From positions 1 to 64,000 of the forward strand of contig NZ_JANKJG010000002.1 in assembly GCF_024733015.1 (NCBI RefSeq): a stretch of DNA of 64,000 nucleotides, given 5' to 3'. The DNA is from Pseudosulfitobacter koreensis (GTDB taxonomy: Bacteria > Pseudomonadota > Alphaproteobacteria > Rhodobacterales > Rhodobacteraceae). A program made the position numbers and the translations under genes. The notes beneath the pieces are model-generated. The model had not been told where the DNA came from and did not search any database. It was given only the letters and a program-made list of their open reading frames with translations. Below are positions 8,469 through 18,178 of the stretch, piece by piece; the stretch's first letter is position 1, and every line of letters begins with the position of its first letter.

Positions 8469-9908
8469 ATGCCAAAGTCTCCTGACGCGTTCCGCACCAT
8501 TTCGGAAGTGGCCGATTGGCTGGGCGTTCAGGCGCATGTGCTGCGGTTCTGGGAAAGCAAGTTCTCGCAGGTCAAACCGGTCAAACGGGCGGGCGGCAGA
8601 CGCTACTACCGCCCCGCCGACATGCTGTTGCTGGGCGGCATCCGCAAGCTGTTGCATGACGATGGGCTGACGATCAAGGGCGTGCAGAAGATCCTGCGCG
8701 AACAGGGCATGGCCTATGTCTCGGACCTGTCGATGCCGCTGGACGATGAGACGCTGGATGCTATCGACGCAGTCGCGGCCACGTTGCCCGACGCACAGTT
8801 CGCCGACCCGCCGCCACCCCTGCCAGAACCCATTGCGGGCGAAGTGGTCGAGTTCCCGCCCGTCACACCGCCTGCCCCGCCCAAGCCGCCTGTGGAGGCC
8901 GAGCCTCCGGTTGCGGACGGGCCAAATACCACGCCGGAGCCGGAAGAACTGGACCACGAGCCTGCGGACCTCGGGCCGACGCCCATGCCCGTGGCACCGC
9001 CCGAAGTGTCGCCCGTAGCGCCTACCACCGAGATGCCGACCGAGCCTGCCGCCGAGATGGAGGAAGCCCCCGACCAAGAGGTCGAGGTGCCTGCCGCCAC
9101 ACCGCCGCCGGTCACACCGGACGAGGCCGCGGACCTGCAGGCCTCTGACCCGCAGAGCGAGGCCGAGGCTGTGTCAGAGGCTGAACCTGAGCCAGAACCC
9201 GCACCCTCCGGGCAAGAGACCCAAGCACCCCAGAGCGAGCCCCCCGCCGCGGCCCCTCCGCCCGTTGCACCGGACGAGATTGCCGAGCGGGAAGACACTG
9301 CGCAGACGGATGCCCAAGCCGATGCGGTCGCAGAGGCTGTCGAGAAACAGACTGATGTAGAACAGGCAGACGAGGCGCAAGCTGACGTGATGCCAGCTGA
9401 CCTGATGCCAACTGACGCAGCGCAGGATGACACGCCGGAAGCCCCCGCCGATCCAGCGGAACCGATGGACTCATCAGCCGAGGCCATCATCGAAGCGACC
9501 CCGGAAGACACAATCGAAGACATCACCGAAGAAACCGCAGAAGCCGCTCCCACAGATCAGTCCTCAGACACCGCGAACGACACGGCACCCGACCTGGACC
9601 CCGCGTCAGCCCCCCAAGACGCGGACCCAAACGCCGTGCCCACATTCCTCAGCACGTCCCGCATGGCGACCGAAACGCCAGCCGACACCCCCACCGAAAG
9701 CGCGCCCCCGCCAAAGCCGCGCGTGATCGACGCGCCCGATCCGCTGCCCGAGGACCAGATCGAAGTTGTGCCGGGCACCCTCGCCGCCCTCGCCCGCGTC
9801 AGGCGGATCGCGCCAGACCAGCAAAATGCGCTGCGCCCGTTGCTCGCGCAACTGACCGCTTTGCGCGATCAGATGGTCTCCGGGCACGGGTCGCGCAGCA
9901 AAGAATAA
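8469..9908 (+). CDS. MerR-family regulator with a long acidic, proline-rich tail
   Basis: 479 residues. Residues about 9-80 are a MerR winged helix ([25 protein letters not shown], then [19 protein letters not shown]). Residues about 105-440 are a low-complexity stretch dominated by Pro, Glu, Asp and Ala with recurring blocks such as PPPVTPDEA and PPPVAPDEI. The last 45 residues ([20 protein letters not shown]) are ordered again and amphipathic. A MerR gene right after ihfA is common in Rhodobacterales; the tail length varies. No metal- or ligand-binding cysteines are seen, so the signal sensed is unknown. The compositional bias could confuse gene callers but the frame is unbroken. Confidence 0.85.
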   Translation: MPKSPDAFRTISEVADWLGVQAHVLRFWESKFSQVKPVKRAGGRRYYRPADMLLLGGIRKLLHDDGLTIKGVQKILREQGMAYVSDLSMPLDDETLDAIDAVAATLPDAQFADPPPPLPEPIAGEVVEFPPVTPPAPPKPPVEAEPPVADGPNTTPEPEELDHEPADLGPTPMPVAPPEVSPVAPTTEMPTEPAAEMEEAPDQEVEVPAATPPPVTPDEAADLQASDPQSEAEAVSEAEPEPEPAPSGQETQAPQSEPPAAAPPPVAPDEIAEREDTAQTDAQADAVAEAVEKQTDVEQADEAQADVMPADLMPTDAAQDDTPEAPADPAEPMDSSAEAIIEATPEDTIEDITEETAEAAPTDQSSDTANDTAPDLDPASAPQDADPNAVPTFLSTSRMATETPADTPTESAPPPKPRVIDAPDPLPEDQIEVVPGTLAALARVRRIAPDQQNALRPLLAQLTALRDQMVSGHGSRSKE

Positions 9909-9928
9909 CAGACTTGCCAATTTACCCT

Positions 9929-9956
9929 TGCAGCACCCGTCAAATCGGGTATGAAC
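9929..9956 (+). promoter_or_regulatory. Promoter of tRNA-Pro
   Basis: TTGCAG (9929-9934) and TATGAA (9951-9956) with a 16-base spacer place the start of transcription a few bases before the tRNA at 9967. Confidence 0.5.
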
Positions 9957-9966
9957 CCCGTCAAGT

Positions 9967-10043
9967 CGGGCTATGGCGCAGCCTGGTAGCGCGTCCGTCT
10001 GGGGGACGGAAGGTCGCAGGTTCGAGTCCTGCTAGCCCGACCA
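9967..10043 (+). tRNA. tRNA-Pro (anticodon GGG)
   Basis: 77 bases with encoded CCA. The acceptor stem CGGGCTA (9967-9973) pairs with TAGCCCG (10033-10039), followed by A and CCA. The anticodon stem TCCGT/ACGGA encloses the loop CTGGGGG, giving anticodon GGG, which reads CCC and CCU codons. The T arm carries GGTTCGAGTCC. It stands alone between the MerR gene and dcd with its own promoter and terminator. Confidence 0.96.
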
Positions 10044-10050
10044 ACAACAC

Positions 10051-10083
10051 ACCGCCCGGCCCCGCATGGGGTTCGGGCGGTTT
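10051..10083 (+). terminator. Terminator after tRNA-Pro
   Basis: ACCGCCCG (10051-10058) pairs with CGGGCGGT (10074-10081), and the stem continues inward with GCCCC against GGGGT around a GCAT loop. A short T run follows. It separates the tRNA from dcd, which then has its own AGGGG ribosome binding site. Confidence 0.7.
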
Positions 10084-10104
10084 GTGCATCTAAGGGGCGA
10101 ATAT

Positions 10105-11181
10105 ATGACCGGCGTGATTCCCAACCAACTGATCGAGGCGATGATCGAAAGCGGAGCCCTGTCCGGCGATCCCGCGATCATCCCCGCCCAGATCCAGCCC
10201 GCCAGCCTCGATCTGCGTCTCGGCACCGTCGCCTACCGCGTGCGCGCCTCGTTCCTCGCGGGACACGGCGCACGGGTCGAGGACCGGCTGAGCGAATTCG
10301 AGATGCACCGCGTCGATCTGTCGAACGGCGCTGTTCTGGAAAAGGGCGCGGTCTATGTCGTCCCGCTGATGGAATCACTGGCCCTGCCCGACGGCATTCA
10401 GGCCGTGGCCAACGCCAAATCCTCTACGGGGCGTCTCGACCTGCTGACGCGGCTGATCACCGATGGCGGCACCGAATTCGACCGCATCGCCCCCGGCTAC
10501 ACCGGCCCACTTTATGCCGAAATCTGCCCACGTTCGTTTTCCGTGCTGGTGCGTCCGGGCATGCGCCTGAACCAGATCCGGTTCCGCGACGGCCAGGCTG
10601 TGCTCGACGATGCCGCCCTGCGCGCCCTGCACGCCGATCAGGTGCTGGTCGACGGCGATGCGGTCATCGACGACGGCTTGGGCTTTTCCGTCGATCTAAG
10701 GCCTGCCACAGGCACCCTGGTCGGCTACCGCGCCAAGCCGCACACCGGCGTGATTGATCTGGACAAGCTCGACCACTACGACCCTGCAGAATACTGGGAA
10801 GAGGTACACAGCGCCAATAGCCAGATCATCCTGGACCCCGGCGCGTTCTATATTCTGGTCAGCCGCGAAGCCGTGCACATTCCGCCCGATTGCGCCGCCG
10901 AAATGGCCCCCTATCTGGCGATGGTGGGCGAATTTCGCGTGCATTACGCGGGCTTCTTCGACCCCGGCTTTGGCCACGACGCGGCAGGCGGTGCCGGATC
11001 GCGCGGCGTGCTCGAGGTCCGCTGCCACGAGGCCCCCTTCGTGCTGGAACACGCGCAGATCGTGGGCCGTCTGGTCTATGAGAAAATGGCCGAAGTGCCC
11101 ACGCAGCTTTACGGCGCGGGCATCGCGTCAAACTATCAGGGTCAGGGCCTCAAATTGTCGAAACACTTCAGGGCGCCCTGA
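10105..11181 (+). CDS. dcd: 2'-deoxycytidine 5'-triphosphate deaminase, two-domain form
   Basis: 358 residues from ATG 10105 (MTGVIPNQLIEAMIESG), with AAGGGG upstream. This is the long alphaproteobacterial type, about twice the size of the E. coli enzyme, with two dUTPase-like beta-barrel halves: the first holds SLDLRLGTVAYRVRAS and ANAKSSTGRLDLLTRLI, the second FYILVSREAVHIPPDCAAEMAPYL and GFFDPGFGHDAAGGAGSRGVLEVR. It deaminates dCTP to dUTP to feed thymidylate synthesis. It ends four bases from the convergent small gene at 11186. Confidence 0.92.
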   Translation: MTGVIPNQLIEAMIESGALSGDPAIIPAQIQPASLDLRLGTVAYRVRASFLAGHGARVEDRLSEFEMHRVDLSNGAVLEKGAVYVVPLMESLALPDGIQAVANAKSSTGRLDLLTRLITDGGTEFDRIAPGYTGPLYAEICPRSFSVLVRPGMRLNQIRFRDGQAVLDDAALRALHADQVLVDGDAVIDDGLGFSVDLRPATGTLVGYRAKPHTGVIDLDKLDHYDPAEYWEEVHSANSQIILDPGAFYILVSREAVHIPPDCAAEMAPYLAMVGEFRVHYAGFFDPGFGHDAAGGAGSRGVLEVRCHEAPFVLEHAQIVGRLVYEKMAEVPTQLYGAGIASNYQGQGLKLSKHFRAP

Positions 11182-11185
11182 GAAA

Positions 11186-11440
11186 TCACATCTTGCCGAT
11201 GCGATTGGCCACACGCGCCGCCTTGCGCGTCTGACGCACCTGCTCCTGCGACATCTTGTTGCCCGGCTGCGGGCGGCCCTCATGGCCGATGGGCTGGCCG
11301 TAATCGTCAACCTCGCCCTTCGATTGCTTGCGCCGGTTGCCCATCTTGCTGGCACCCTTGATGCCTGCATTGATGCCCGAGTTGATCGCTTTGCGCATGA
11401 CCAGTTTGATGACCATGTTGAGTATCTGGTTGACGTTCAT
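11186..11440 (-). CDS. Small basic protein of unknown function
   Basis: 84 residues, MNVNQILNMVIKLVMRKAIN, with GGAGAGA before the ATG. An amphipathic or weakly hydrophobic N-terminus (residues 1-20) is followed by a Gly/Lys/Arg-rich region and the C-terminal helix MSQEQVRQTRKAARVANRIGKM. No Cys and no known domain. It is downstream of scpB on the same strand with 68 bases between, so it may be the last gene of the dgt-argS-nagZ-scpAB run. I do not recognise it beyond a conserved hypothetical protein. Confidence 0.75.
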   Translation of the reverse strand: MNVNQILNMVIKLVMRKAINSGINAGIKGASKMGNRRKQSKGEVDDYGQPIGHEGRPQPGNKMSQEQVRQTRKAARVANRIGKM

Positions 11441-11508
11441 CGCCGTCTCTCCTGCTGATTTCCCTCTTATATAGCAGTGAATGCGGCGGTTTTCAGGTCT
11501 GATTGGCC

Positions 11509-12159
11509 TCAGTCTTCAAAAAGTTCGCTCTGACCATCGGCACTTTCGTCCTCGTCCTCGTCGCGCGGCACGTCGCCCCCCGGCGGCGGGCGGTTTTCCA
11601 GCAGACCGGCGGCACGCAATTCTTTCAGCCCCGGCAGATCGCGCGCGCTTTCCAGACCGAAGTGATCGAGGAAATCCTGTGTCACCACAAAGGTCACAGG
11701 CCGCCCCGGCGTCATCTTGCGCCGGCCGAAACGGACCCATTCCAGTTCCAGCAGCTGATCCACCGTGCCCCGGCTGACGCTGACACCGCGAATTTCCTCG
11801 ATCTCGGCGCGGGTGACGGGCTGGTGATAGGCGATGATTGCCAGCGTCTCGATCGCCGCACGGCTCAGCTTGCGGGTCTCGACGGTTTCCTTTTGCATCA
11901 GGAACCCAAGGTCAGAGGCAGTCCGGATCGCCCAGGCGTCGCCCACGCGCGTCACCGTCACGCCGCGCCCCTCGTAGCGTTTGCGCAGATGCACCAGTGC
12001 CTCGGCAGGATCGCAACCATGCGGCAGCCGCGCCTCAAGCTCGCGCACGGTGATGGGCTCGGTCGTGGCAAAGAGAATGGCCTCGACCATGCGCTCCTGT
12101 TCGCCCATCGGGGGTGCCTCGAACAGGCTTTCCTCTTTTTCTTCATAGAGTTCGGACAA
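11509..12159 (-). CDS. scpB: Segregation and condensation protein B
   Basis: 216 residues, starting MSELYEEKEESLFEAPP from a TTG at 12159 four bases after the scpA stop; AGGGAT upstream supports this rare start. The two winged-helix domains are seen in MVEAILFATTEPITVRELEARLP and in LSRAAIETLAIIAYHQPVTRAEIEEIRGVSV with RGTVDQLLELEWV. ScpB binds ScpA to close the SMC ring that organises the chromosome. The tail from about 190 is acidic (DEDEDESADGQSELFED). Tat genes, which often follow scpB in this order, are not here. Confidence 0.92.
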   Translation of the reverse strand: MSELYEEKEESLFEAPPMGEQERMVEAILFATTEPITVRELEARLPHGCDPAEALVHLRKRYEGRGVTVTRVGDAWAIRTASDLGFLMQKETVETRKLSRAAIETLAIIAYHQPVTRAEIEEIRGVSVSRGTVDQLLELEWVRFGRRKMTPGRPVTFVVTQDFLDHFGLESARDLPGLKELRAAGLLENRPPPGGDVPRDEDEDESADGQSELFED

Positions 12160-12163
12160 ATAC

Positions 12164-12946
12164 TTAATCCCTTTTGCGCAACTGGATCGGCGCGAACATT
12201 TCCGACTGCCTCATCTCAAGATGTCCTTCCTTGACCAGCTCGAGCGAGGCCGCGAATGTCGCCGCCGTAGCAGAGCGTCGCCGCACCGGATCATTGTCCC
12301 ACCCCTCGGGCAGATAGGTCGAGATTTCGGTCCAGTCGCCCGCATAGCCGATCAGCCCGCGCATCCGGTCCAGCGCCTGCTCCATCGTGAACACCGACTC
12401 GCGGTCCATCACGAAGGGCCGGAAATCGTCGCGGGTGCGGATGCGGGCATAGCCCTGCATCAAATCCAGCAGCGTCGCGGAATAGGTCACCTTGCGCACC
12501 CGCGTCACCATCTCGGATTGCCCGCGCGCAAAGAAATCACGCCCCAGCTGGTCGCGCGCCATCAACCGCGCCGCGGCATCGCGCATCGCCTGCAACCGCT
12601 CCAGCTGAAACGCCAGATGTGCTGCCAACTCTTCGCCCGATGGCCCCTCTTCGGTCGGGTCGGGCGGTAGCAGCAACCGTGATTTCAGAAAGGCGAGCCA
12701 GGCCGCCATCACCAGATAATCCGCCGCCAGCTCCAGCCGCAGCGCCTTGGCCTTTTCGACAAAGGCCAGATACTGCCGCGCCAATTGCAGCACGGAAACC
12801 CGGCGCAAATCGACCTTTTGGGTGCGGCTAAGCGTCAACAACAGATCGAGCGGCCCCTCGAAGCCGTCCACATCCACGATCAGCGCCTCGGCGGCCAGAC
12901 GTTCGCTGACGCTGACCTTGTCTTCCTCGAAGAGATTTTCAGCCAT
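12164..12946 (-). CDS. scpA: Segregation and condensation protein A
   Basis: About 260 residues; ATG 12946 (MAENLFEEDK) fits relatives, though an ATG two codons upstream at 12952 is possible. The kleisin N-terminal motif FEGPLDLLLTLSRTQKVDL and AADYLVMAAWLAFLKSRLLLPP are diagnostic. ScpA bridges the SMC heads and recruits ScpB. It sits 23 bases after nagZ and directly before scpB. Confidence 0.93.
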   Translation of the reverse strand: MAENLFEEDKVSVSERLAAEALIVDVDGFEGPLDLLLTLSRTQKVDLRRVSVLQLARQYLAFVEKAKALRLELAADYLVMAAWLAFLKSRLLLPPDPTEEGPSGEELAAHLAFQLERLQAMRDAAARLMARDQLGRDFFARGQSEMVTRVRKVTYSATLLDLMQGYARIRTRDDFRPFVMDRESVFTMEQALDRMRGLIGYAGDWTEISTYLPEGWDNDPVRRRSATAATFAASLELVKEGHLEMRQSEMFAPIQLRKRD

Positions 12947-12969
12947 GCGCATCCGCGCCCGTCAGCGCC

Positions 12970-13959
12970 CTAATTCAACAGGCTCTCAAGTTCGGCGTCG
13001 GCGGCGGAAATGTCAATGTCGTCGGGCGTGTGGCGCATGCTCAATGCGGCCTCGGCGCGGCGTTGCGCGTCCTTGCCCATCTCGCCTGCCGCTGCGGCGA
13101 CCTCCATCCGCTCAGACAGCGTGCCGTTGCAATGCAGGATCACGTCACAGCCCGCGTCCAGCGCACCGCGTGATAGCTCGGTCAGCGACCCGCTCAGCGC
13201 CTTCATCGAGATGTCGTCGGTCATGATCAGCCCGTCAAATCCGATGTCGGTGCGGATCATCTCCATCACCTTGGACGAGAGCGTCGCGGGGGCTTCGTCA
13301 ATGGCATCATAGACCAGATGCGCGGTCATCCCCATTGGCAGATCGTTCAGCGCCTTGAACGGCGCAAAATCCTGTGCGTCCAGATCGGCGCGGTCGGCCG
13401 AGACCTTCGGCAGATCGAAATGGCTGTCCTGCGTCGCACGGCCATGGCCGGGGATGTGCTTGACCACGGGCAATACGCCCCCGTCCAGCATGCCTTGGGC
13501 GTGGGCACGTCCCAGAGTCGCCACTGTCCCTGCATCCGCGCCATAGCAGCGGTTGCGCAGAAACGGATGGCTGTCGGCGCAGGCCACATCGACCATCGGC
13601 GCACAGTTGCTGTCGACACCGATGGCGCGAAGTTCATGGGCGATCACCCGGCCCCGCAGGTACATCGCCCGCTCGGCCCGGTCGCCCGCAGCGCTCACGA
13701 AATCCAGCGGAGGCAACCATTCACGCCACTGCGGCGCACGCAGACGCTGCACGCGCCCGCCCTCCTGATCTATGGTGATCGGACATTCATGGCCAACCGC
13801 GTTGCGCATATCGGCGCAGAGCGCGCGGACCTGATCGGGGTTGTCGATGTTGCGGGCGAACAGGATGAACCCGAACGGCAGCACATCGCGAAAGAAGGCC
13901 ACCTCGTCCGATGACAGCCGCAGCCCGTCAGCATCCAGAATGGTCGCGCCGAAGGTCAT
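12970..13959 (-). CDS. nagZ: Beta-N-acetylhexosaminidase NagZ
   Basis: 329 residues, a glycoside hydrolase family 3 barrel without signal peptide. Motifs: the substrate-binding KHIPGHGRATQDSH, the nucleophile region LIMTDDISMKAL and the N-terminal LILF-type strand GFILFARNIDNPDQV. NagZ removes GlcNAc from muropeptides in cytoplasmic cell wall recycling. The start overlaps the stop of the SPOR gene by four bases (13956-13959), so the two are translationally coupled. Confidence 0.94.
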   Translation of the reverse strand: MTFGATILDADGLRLSSDEVAFFRDVLPFGFILFARNIDNPDQVRALCADMRNAVGHECPITIDQEGGRVQRLRAPQWREWLPPLDFVSAAGDRAERAMYLRGRVIAHELRAIGVDSNCAPMVDVACADSHPFLRNRCYGADAGTVATLGRAHAQGMLDGGVLPVVKHIPGHGRATQDSHFDLPKVSADRADLDAQDFAPFKALNDLPMGMTAHLVYDAIDEAPATLSSKVMEMIRTDIGFDGLIMTDDISMKALSGSLTELSRGALDAGCDVILHCNGTLSERMEVAAAAGEMGKDAQRRAEAALSMRHTPDDIDISAADAELESLLN

Positions 13960-14972
13960 CGCGTCACGACCGGAATGCAGTCTGCCCCTTCTGCCACCAG
14001 GGCCGAACAGAAGCGCCGCGCGTCCGACAGATCGTCAAAGCCATGGGCGCGCAGCCGGTAGAACGTGCGCCCACCGCTTTGCGCCATCTGCACGACACGC
14101 GATTTTCCGGTCATGTAGTCGCCAAAGCGGCCTTCGATCCGGGTCCATTGCTCGCGCGCGATCTCGGGGCTGTCGAAGGCCCCCAATTGCACAAGGCGGG
14201 TGCCGGTGGCCAGGGTGGCGGCGTCGATCTCGGTCAGCGGTGCCTGCTCGACCACCTCGGCGCGCGCGGGGATCACCATGGCGGGCGCACTTGCGGGCCG
14301 CACCTTGGGACGCAGCGAAAGCTGCACTCCGGGGCCAGCCAGCACGGCCTGAACCGGTTCTGGCTGGATGATTTCTGCGGCCACGGCGGTCTCAAGGAAA
14401 TCCGCCTCGCCATCTTCAACCTCGATCGGTTCGACACCTGCGGTCAACGCGTCGATCAGCGCATTCAGGGCCTGCGGGTCCGTCTCTGCGCGCAAGGCGT
14501 CCTCGCTCAGGGACAAATCCTGCCCGATTTCGGGTGCAATGGCCACGGTGGCCGACTGTGGCGCAGATGCAACCATAGGCACCACCATCGACGCCAGAAT
14601 GGGCGTATCATCCGGCGTCAAGGTCACGGGACGCGGCGCCAGCACAAAGCGGTCGGCGGGCGCCTCGGCCACGCCGTCTGCCGCGACGGCATTCACCGCA
14701 AGCCCCTGGTTCAGCGCCAGCTGCCCGCCCGGCTCTTCGGGGCGCACGCGCATGTCGCCCGCCACGGCCCGCACAACCGGAATGCCGCTGACATCGCGCA
14801 TCATCAGCTTGTAACCCCAGACGCCAACGCCCGTGATCAACGCCAGCGACATCACCGCCCCTGCGATATTTGTCATATTGGTCAGAGACTTGGCGGTTGC
14901 ATTGCCTGCTGCGCCAAACTGCGCGACATAGCTCTCTTCGCCCAAGCTCTGGGTGTCGTAAACGTCTGCCAT
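13956..14972 (-). CDS. SPOR-domain envelope protein
   Basis: 338 residues from ATG 14972 (MADVYDTQSLGEESYVAQFG). A cytoplasmic N-terminus leads to one membrane helix at about 37-58 (AGAVMSLALITGVGVWGYKLM), a long periplasmic linker rich in Ala, Pro and acidic residues, and a C-terminal SPOR domain at about 260-335 (TRLVQLGAFDSPEIAREQW through FCSALVAEGADCIPV). SPOR domains bind denuded peptidoglycan strands at the septum. Placement between argS and nagZ is typical for the order and fits a cell wall role. Confidence 0.9.
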   Translation of the reverse strand: MADVYDTQSLGEESYVAQFGAAGNATAKSLTNMTNIAGAVMSLALITGVGVWGYKLMMRDVSGIPVVRAVAGDMRVRPEEPGGQLALNQGLAVNAVAADGVAEAPADRFVLAPRPVTLTPDDTPILASMVVPMVASAPQSATVAIAPEIGQDLSLSEDALRAETDPQALNALIDALTAGVEPIEVEDGEADFLETAVAAEIIQPEPVQAVLAGPGVQLSLRPKVRPASAPAMVIPARAEVVEQAPLTEIDAATLATGTRLVQLGAFDSPEIAREQWTRIEGRFGDYMTGKSRVVQMAQSGGRTFYRLRAHGFDDLSDARRFCSALVAEGADCIPVVTR

Positions 14973-15053
14973 TTTTGCCTCACTGCCCGCGCGATACATC
15001 GCCGCGCCGGTCTGCTGTCACATTGCCTGCTCGAAGGCTGCGGCGCCGTTTAA

Positions 15054-16787
15054 TCAGCGCATCTCGTCAGCCGGTGTGACGCCGAGAATACCAAGACCAG
15101 CCGCAATTACAACGGCAACGGCACGCGCCAGCGCGATTTTTGCAACACTGGCGGCGTGGTCATCTTCCTGAATGAACCGCAGGCTGGTCTCGTCGTTGCC
15201 CTTGTTCCACAGCCCGTGGAAATCCCCCGCCAGTTCATAGAGGTAAAACGCCACCCGGTGCGGCTCATTGGTGCGCGCCGCCGTTTCGACCAGACGCGGC
15301 CATTCCGCCAGCTTTCCGGCCAGCGCCAGCTCCGCCGCATGGTCCAGCAGCGTCAGATCAGGCGCGGCATCGGTGTCGATCCCCGCCTCGGCGGCCTTGC
15401 GCAGCACCGAATTCACCCGCGCATGGGCGTATTGCACGTAGAACACCGGGTTCTCGCGGCTCTGCTCGACCGCCTTGTCGAAATCGAAATCCAGCGAGGC
15501 ATCATTCTTGCGCGTCAACATCACAAAGCGGGTGACGTCGGGGCCCACCTGATCGACCACATCGCGCAGGGTCACGAACGTCCCTGCCCGCTTGGACATC
15601 TTGAACGGCTCGCCGTTTTTATAGAGCTTCACCAGCTGACACAGCTTGATGTCCAGCGGCACAGTGCCCCCCGACAGCGCCGATACCGCCGCCTTCATCC
15701 GTTTGACATAGCCGCCGTGATCCGCACCAAAGACGTCGATCAGCGCATCGAACCCGCGCTGCACCTTGTCGTAATGGTAGGCGATATCCGGCGCGAAATA
15801 GGTCCAGGCCCCGTCCGACTTCATCACCGGGCGGTCCACATCGTCGCCATGCTCGGTCGAGCGGAACAGCGTCTGCTCGCGCGGCTCCCAGTCCTCGGGC
15901 TTCTTGCCCTTTGGCGGCTCCAGCACGCCCTCGTAGATCAGGCCCTTGGCCTTCAGGTCTTCGATGGCGGCCTCGATCCGGCCCGTACCATAAAGCGACT
16001 TTTCGCTGTAGAACACGTCCATCTCGACGCCCAACGATTTCAGATCGGCGCGGATCAGGTCCATCATCGCGTCGGTCGAGAAATTGCGCACCTCTTCCAG
16101 CCAGACGCCCTCGTCGCGCTCCACATAGGCATCGCCGACCTTTTCCTTCAGTGCCTGCCCCACGTCGACCAAGTAATCGCCAGGGTATGTGCCATCGGGA
16201 AAGGCCACCTCCTGCCCGTGCGCCTCAAGATACCGCAGGTAGACAGAGCGGGCCAGAACATCGACCTGCGCACCGCCGTCGTTGATGTAGTATTCGCGCG
16301 TGACCTCATGGCCCGCAAAGTCCAGCAGCGACGCCAGCGCATCGCCAAAGACCGCACCCCGCGTGTGCCCCACATGCAGCGGCCCGGTGGGATTGGCGCT
16401 TACGTATTCCACGTTGACCTTGCGGCCCTGCCCCATGTCCGAGCGGCCAAAATCAGTCCCTGCCGCCAGCACAGCACCGACCACACCCTGCCAGACCACG
16501 GGGGCCAGCCGCAGGTTCAAAAAGCCCGGCCCCGCCACTTCGGCGCTGATCACACGGCCATCCGCCATCAGCCTGGTCGCCAGCGTGTCCGCAATGTCGC
16601 GCGGCTTCAGCCTCGCAGGCTTGGCCAGCACCATCGCGGCATTGGTCGCCATGTCCCCATGTGCGGCATCGCGCGGCGGCTCGACGGTCACATTCCCCAG
16701 ATCCAGTCCGCCGGGCAACACGCCCTCGGACTGCATGGCTTCCAGGTTCTCGATCACAAGCACGCGGATTTCGGCAAAAAGGTTCAT
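15054..16787 (-). CDS. argS: Arginyl-tRNA synthetase
   Basis: 577 residues from ATG 16787 ([11 protein letters not shown]); a GTG one codon earlier is less likely. A class I synthetase with the HIGH motif as HVGHTRG in [24 protein letters not shown] as KMSKRAGT, an N-terminal Add-1 domain and the C-terminal DALR anticodon-binding domain ending [13 protein letters not shown]. It charges tRNA-Arg in the cytoplasm. It is separated by 147 bases from dgt upstream, a gap holding an intergenic repeat. Confidence 0.96.
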   Translation of the reverse strand: MNLFAEIRVLVIENLEAMQSEGVLPGGLDLGNVTVEPPRDAAHGDMATNAAMVLAKPARLKPRDIADTLATRLMADGRVISAEVAGPGFLNLRLAPVVWQGVVGAVLAAGTDFGRSDMGQGRKVNVEYVSANPTGPLHVGHTRGAVFGDALASLLDFAGHEVTREYYINDGGAQVDVLARSVYLRYLEAHGQEVAFPDGTYPGDYLVDVGQALKEKVGDAYVERDEGVWLEEVRNFSTDAMMDLIRADLKSLGVEMDVFYSEKSLYGTGRIEAAIEDLKAKGLIYEGVLEPPKGKKPEDWEPREQTLFRSTEHGDDVDRPVMKSDGAWTYFAPDIAYHYDKVQRGFDALIDVFGADHGGYVKRMKAAVSALSGGTVPLDIKLCQLVKLYKNGEPFKMSKRAGTFVTLRDVVDQVGPDVTRFVMLTRKNDASLDFDFDKAVEQSRENPVFYVQYAHARVNSVLRKAAEAGIDTDAAPDLTLLDHAAELALAGKLAEWPRLVETAARTNEPHRVAFYLYELAGDFHGLWNKGNDETSLRFIQEDDHAASVAKIALARAVAVVIAAGLGILGVTPADEMR

Positions 16788-16876
16788 CACTCAGGTCCAT
16801 ATCTTGGGTTTGCGCGGGTTTAGCACCTTTGCGCATGTGGTCAATCTCTGTGCAGGGGGCCAAAGCCGCCCGCCCG

Positions 16877-16926
16877 TCTTCTTTTGGCCCTCAAGTATCC
16901 CGGGGGGACAGGGGGCAGAGCCCCCG
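16877..16926 (+). repeat. Intergenic Rhodobacterales-type repeat, copy 1
   Basis: It starts with TCTTCTTTTGGCC, continues with AAGTATCCCGGGG and ends in GGGGGCAGAGCCCCC, a perfect short hairpin (GGGGGC-aga-GCCCCC is close to palindromic). It lies between dgt (ending 16935) and argS. Two relatives are at 19371-19423 and 37250-37298. The hairpin could end transcripts of dgt. Confidence 0.7.
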
Positions 16927-16934
16927 AATGCCCG

Positions 16935-18074
16935 CTATCCGCCGATCAGCCGCGCGTGTTCCTGCAGCGCAAAGCGGTCCGTCATCCCCGCGATATAATC
17001 ACTGACGATCCGGGCCAGGGCGGTTTCGCTCTCGACCTCGTCCACGTCCTTGCGCCACTGCTTGGGCAGGTAATCCGTATGCGCCATGAAGAACGGGAAC
17101 AACTCCTCGACCACCTGCGTGACCTCGGCGCGCATCTTCACCACCGTGGGCGCGCGGTACATCCGGTCAAACAGAAAGGCGCGGATAACCTTCAGGTCCT
17201 GAAATACGGGGTCGGAAAACCGGATCACCGTCTGCCCCGCCATCCGCACGTCGGTCGGCGACTTCGGGTCGATCTCTGCCAGACGGGTGCGGGCAAAACC
17301 GATCACATCCTCGACCAGCACGCCAAAGAAACGGCGCAGCGCCTCGTGGCGGCGGCGGTAGTAATTCAGATCGGGATAGGCCGCATCGACGGCGGCGAAA
17401 TTGTCGCGCAGGATCGGCAGTTCGGCCAGCTCGTCGGTCGAAAACAACTCGGCGCGCAGCCCGTCGTGCAGGTCGTGGTGGTTATAGGCCACATCGTCGG
17501 CGATTGCCGCCACCTGCGCCTCGGCGCTGGCATAGGTGTGCAGTTCCAGATCGTGATGCCGGTTATAGGCGGCAAGCGCCCAGGGGATTTCGCCGGTGAC
17601 GGGGCCATTGTGCTTGGCGATGCCCTCCAGCGTTTCCCAGGTCAGGTTCAACCCGTCAAAATCGGCATAATGCCGCTCCAGATGGGTGACGATGCGGATC
17701 GCCTGCGCATTGTGGTCAAACCCGCCATAGGGCGCCATCAGCGCCCCCAGCGCATCCTCGCCGGTGTGCCCGAACGGCGTGTGCCCCAGGTCATGCGCCA
17801 GGGCGACGGCCTCGGTCAGCTCGGCATTCAGCCCCAGCGCGCCCGAGATCGTCCGCGCCACCTGCGCCACCTCGATCGAATGCGTCAGCCGGGTGCGGTA
17901 ATAGTCGCCCTCGTGTTCGATGAACACTTGGGTCTTGTGCTTCAGCCGCCGAAAGGCGCTGGCGTGAATGATCCGGTCGCGGTCCCGCTGAAAGCAGGAG
18001 CGGAATGTGCTTTCCTCTTCCCGCACCAGCCGTCCCCGGGCCTCGGCGGGATCAGAGGCAAAGGGTGCGCGCAT
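16935..18074 (-). CDS. dgt: dGTP triphosphohydrolase-like HD protein
   Basis: 379 residues, ATG 18074 with AAGGA upstream. The HD domain metal ligands are visible in TRLTHSIEVAQVAR, ALAHDLGHTPFGHTGEDAL and DVAYNHHDLHDGL. The N-terminal RSCFQRDRDRIIHASAFRRL matches type 2 dGTPase-like proteins, which hydrolyse dNTPs to the nucleoside and triphosphate. It is transcribed away from erpA and is the first gene of the minus-strand run through scpB. Confidence 0.92.
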   Translation of the reverse strand: MRAPFASDPAEARGRLVREEESTFRSCFQRDRDRIIHASAFRRLKHKTQVFIEHEGDYYRTRLTHSIEVAQVARTISGALGLNAELTEAVALAHDLGHTPFGHTGEDALGALMAPYGGFDHNAQAIRIVTHLERHYADFDGLNLTWETLEGIAKHNGPVTGEIPWALAAYNRHHDLELHTYASAEAQVAAIADDVAYNHHDLHDGLRAELFSTDELAELPILRDNFAAVDAAYPDLNYYRRRHEALRRFFGVLVEDVIGFARTRLAEIDPKSPTDVRMAGQTVIRFSDPVFQDLKVIRAFLFDRMYRAPTVVKMRAEVTQVVEELFPFFMAHTDYLPKQWRKDVDEVESETALARIVSDYIAGMTDRFALQEHARLIGG

Positions 18075-18178
18075 GTGGCTGGTCCTTGTGGCCTGTCCTT
18101 AGGGTATCTATATTGGTTTGAAGCGAACATGACACCCCCTGCAACAGCGGGAAACCTTGCGAAACACAGGATAATCCT

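Noticed and set aside
9100..9560. Tandem repeat or recombination hot spot in the MerR tail
   Set aside because: Blocks such as PPPV-PDE recur but with irregular spacing and varied DNA; it is compositional bias, not a tandem array.
16935..18074. dGTPase as an antiphage defence system
   Set aside because: It matches the common chromosomal dGTPase-like family beside argS and erpA, with no defence genes or mobile elements near it.
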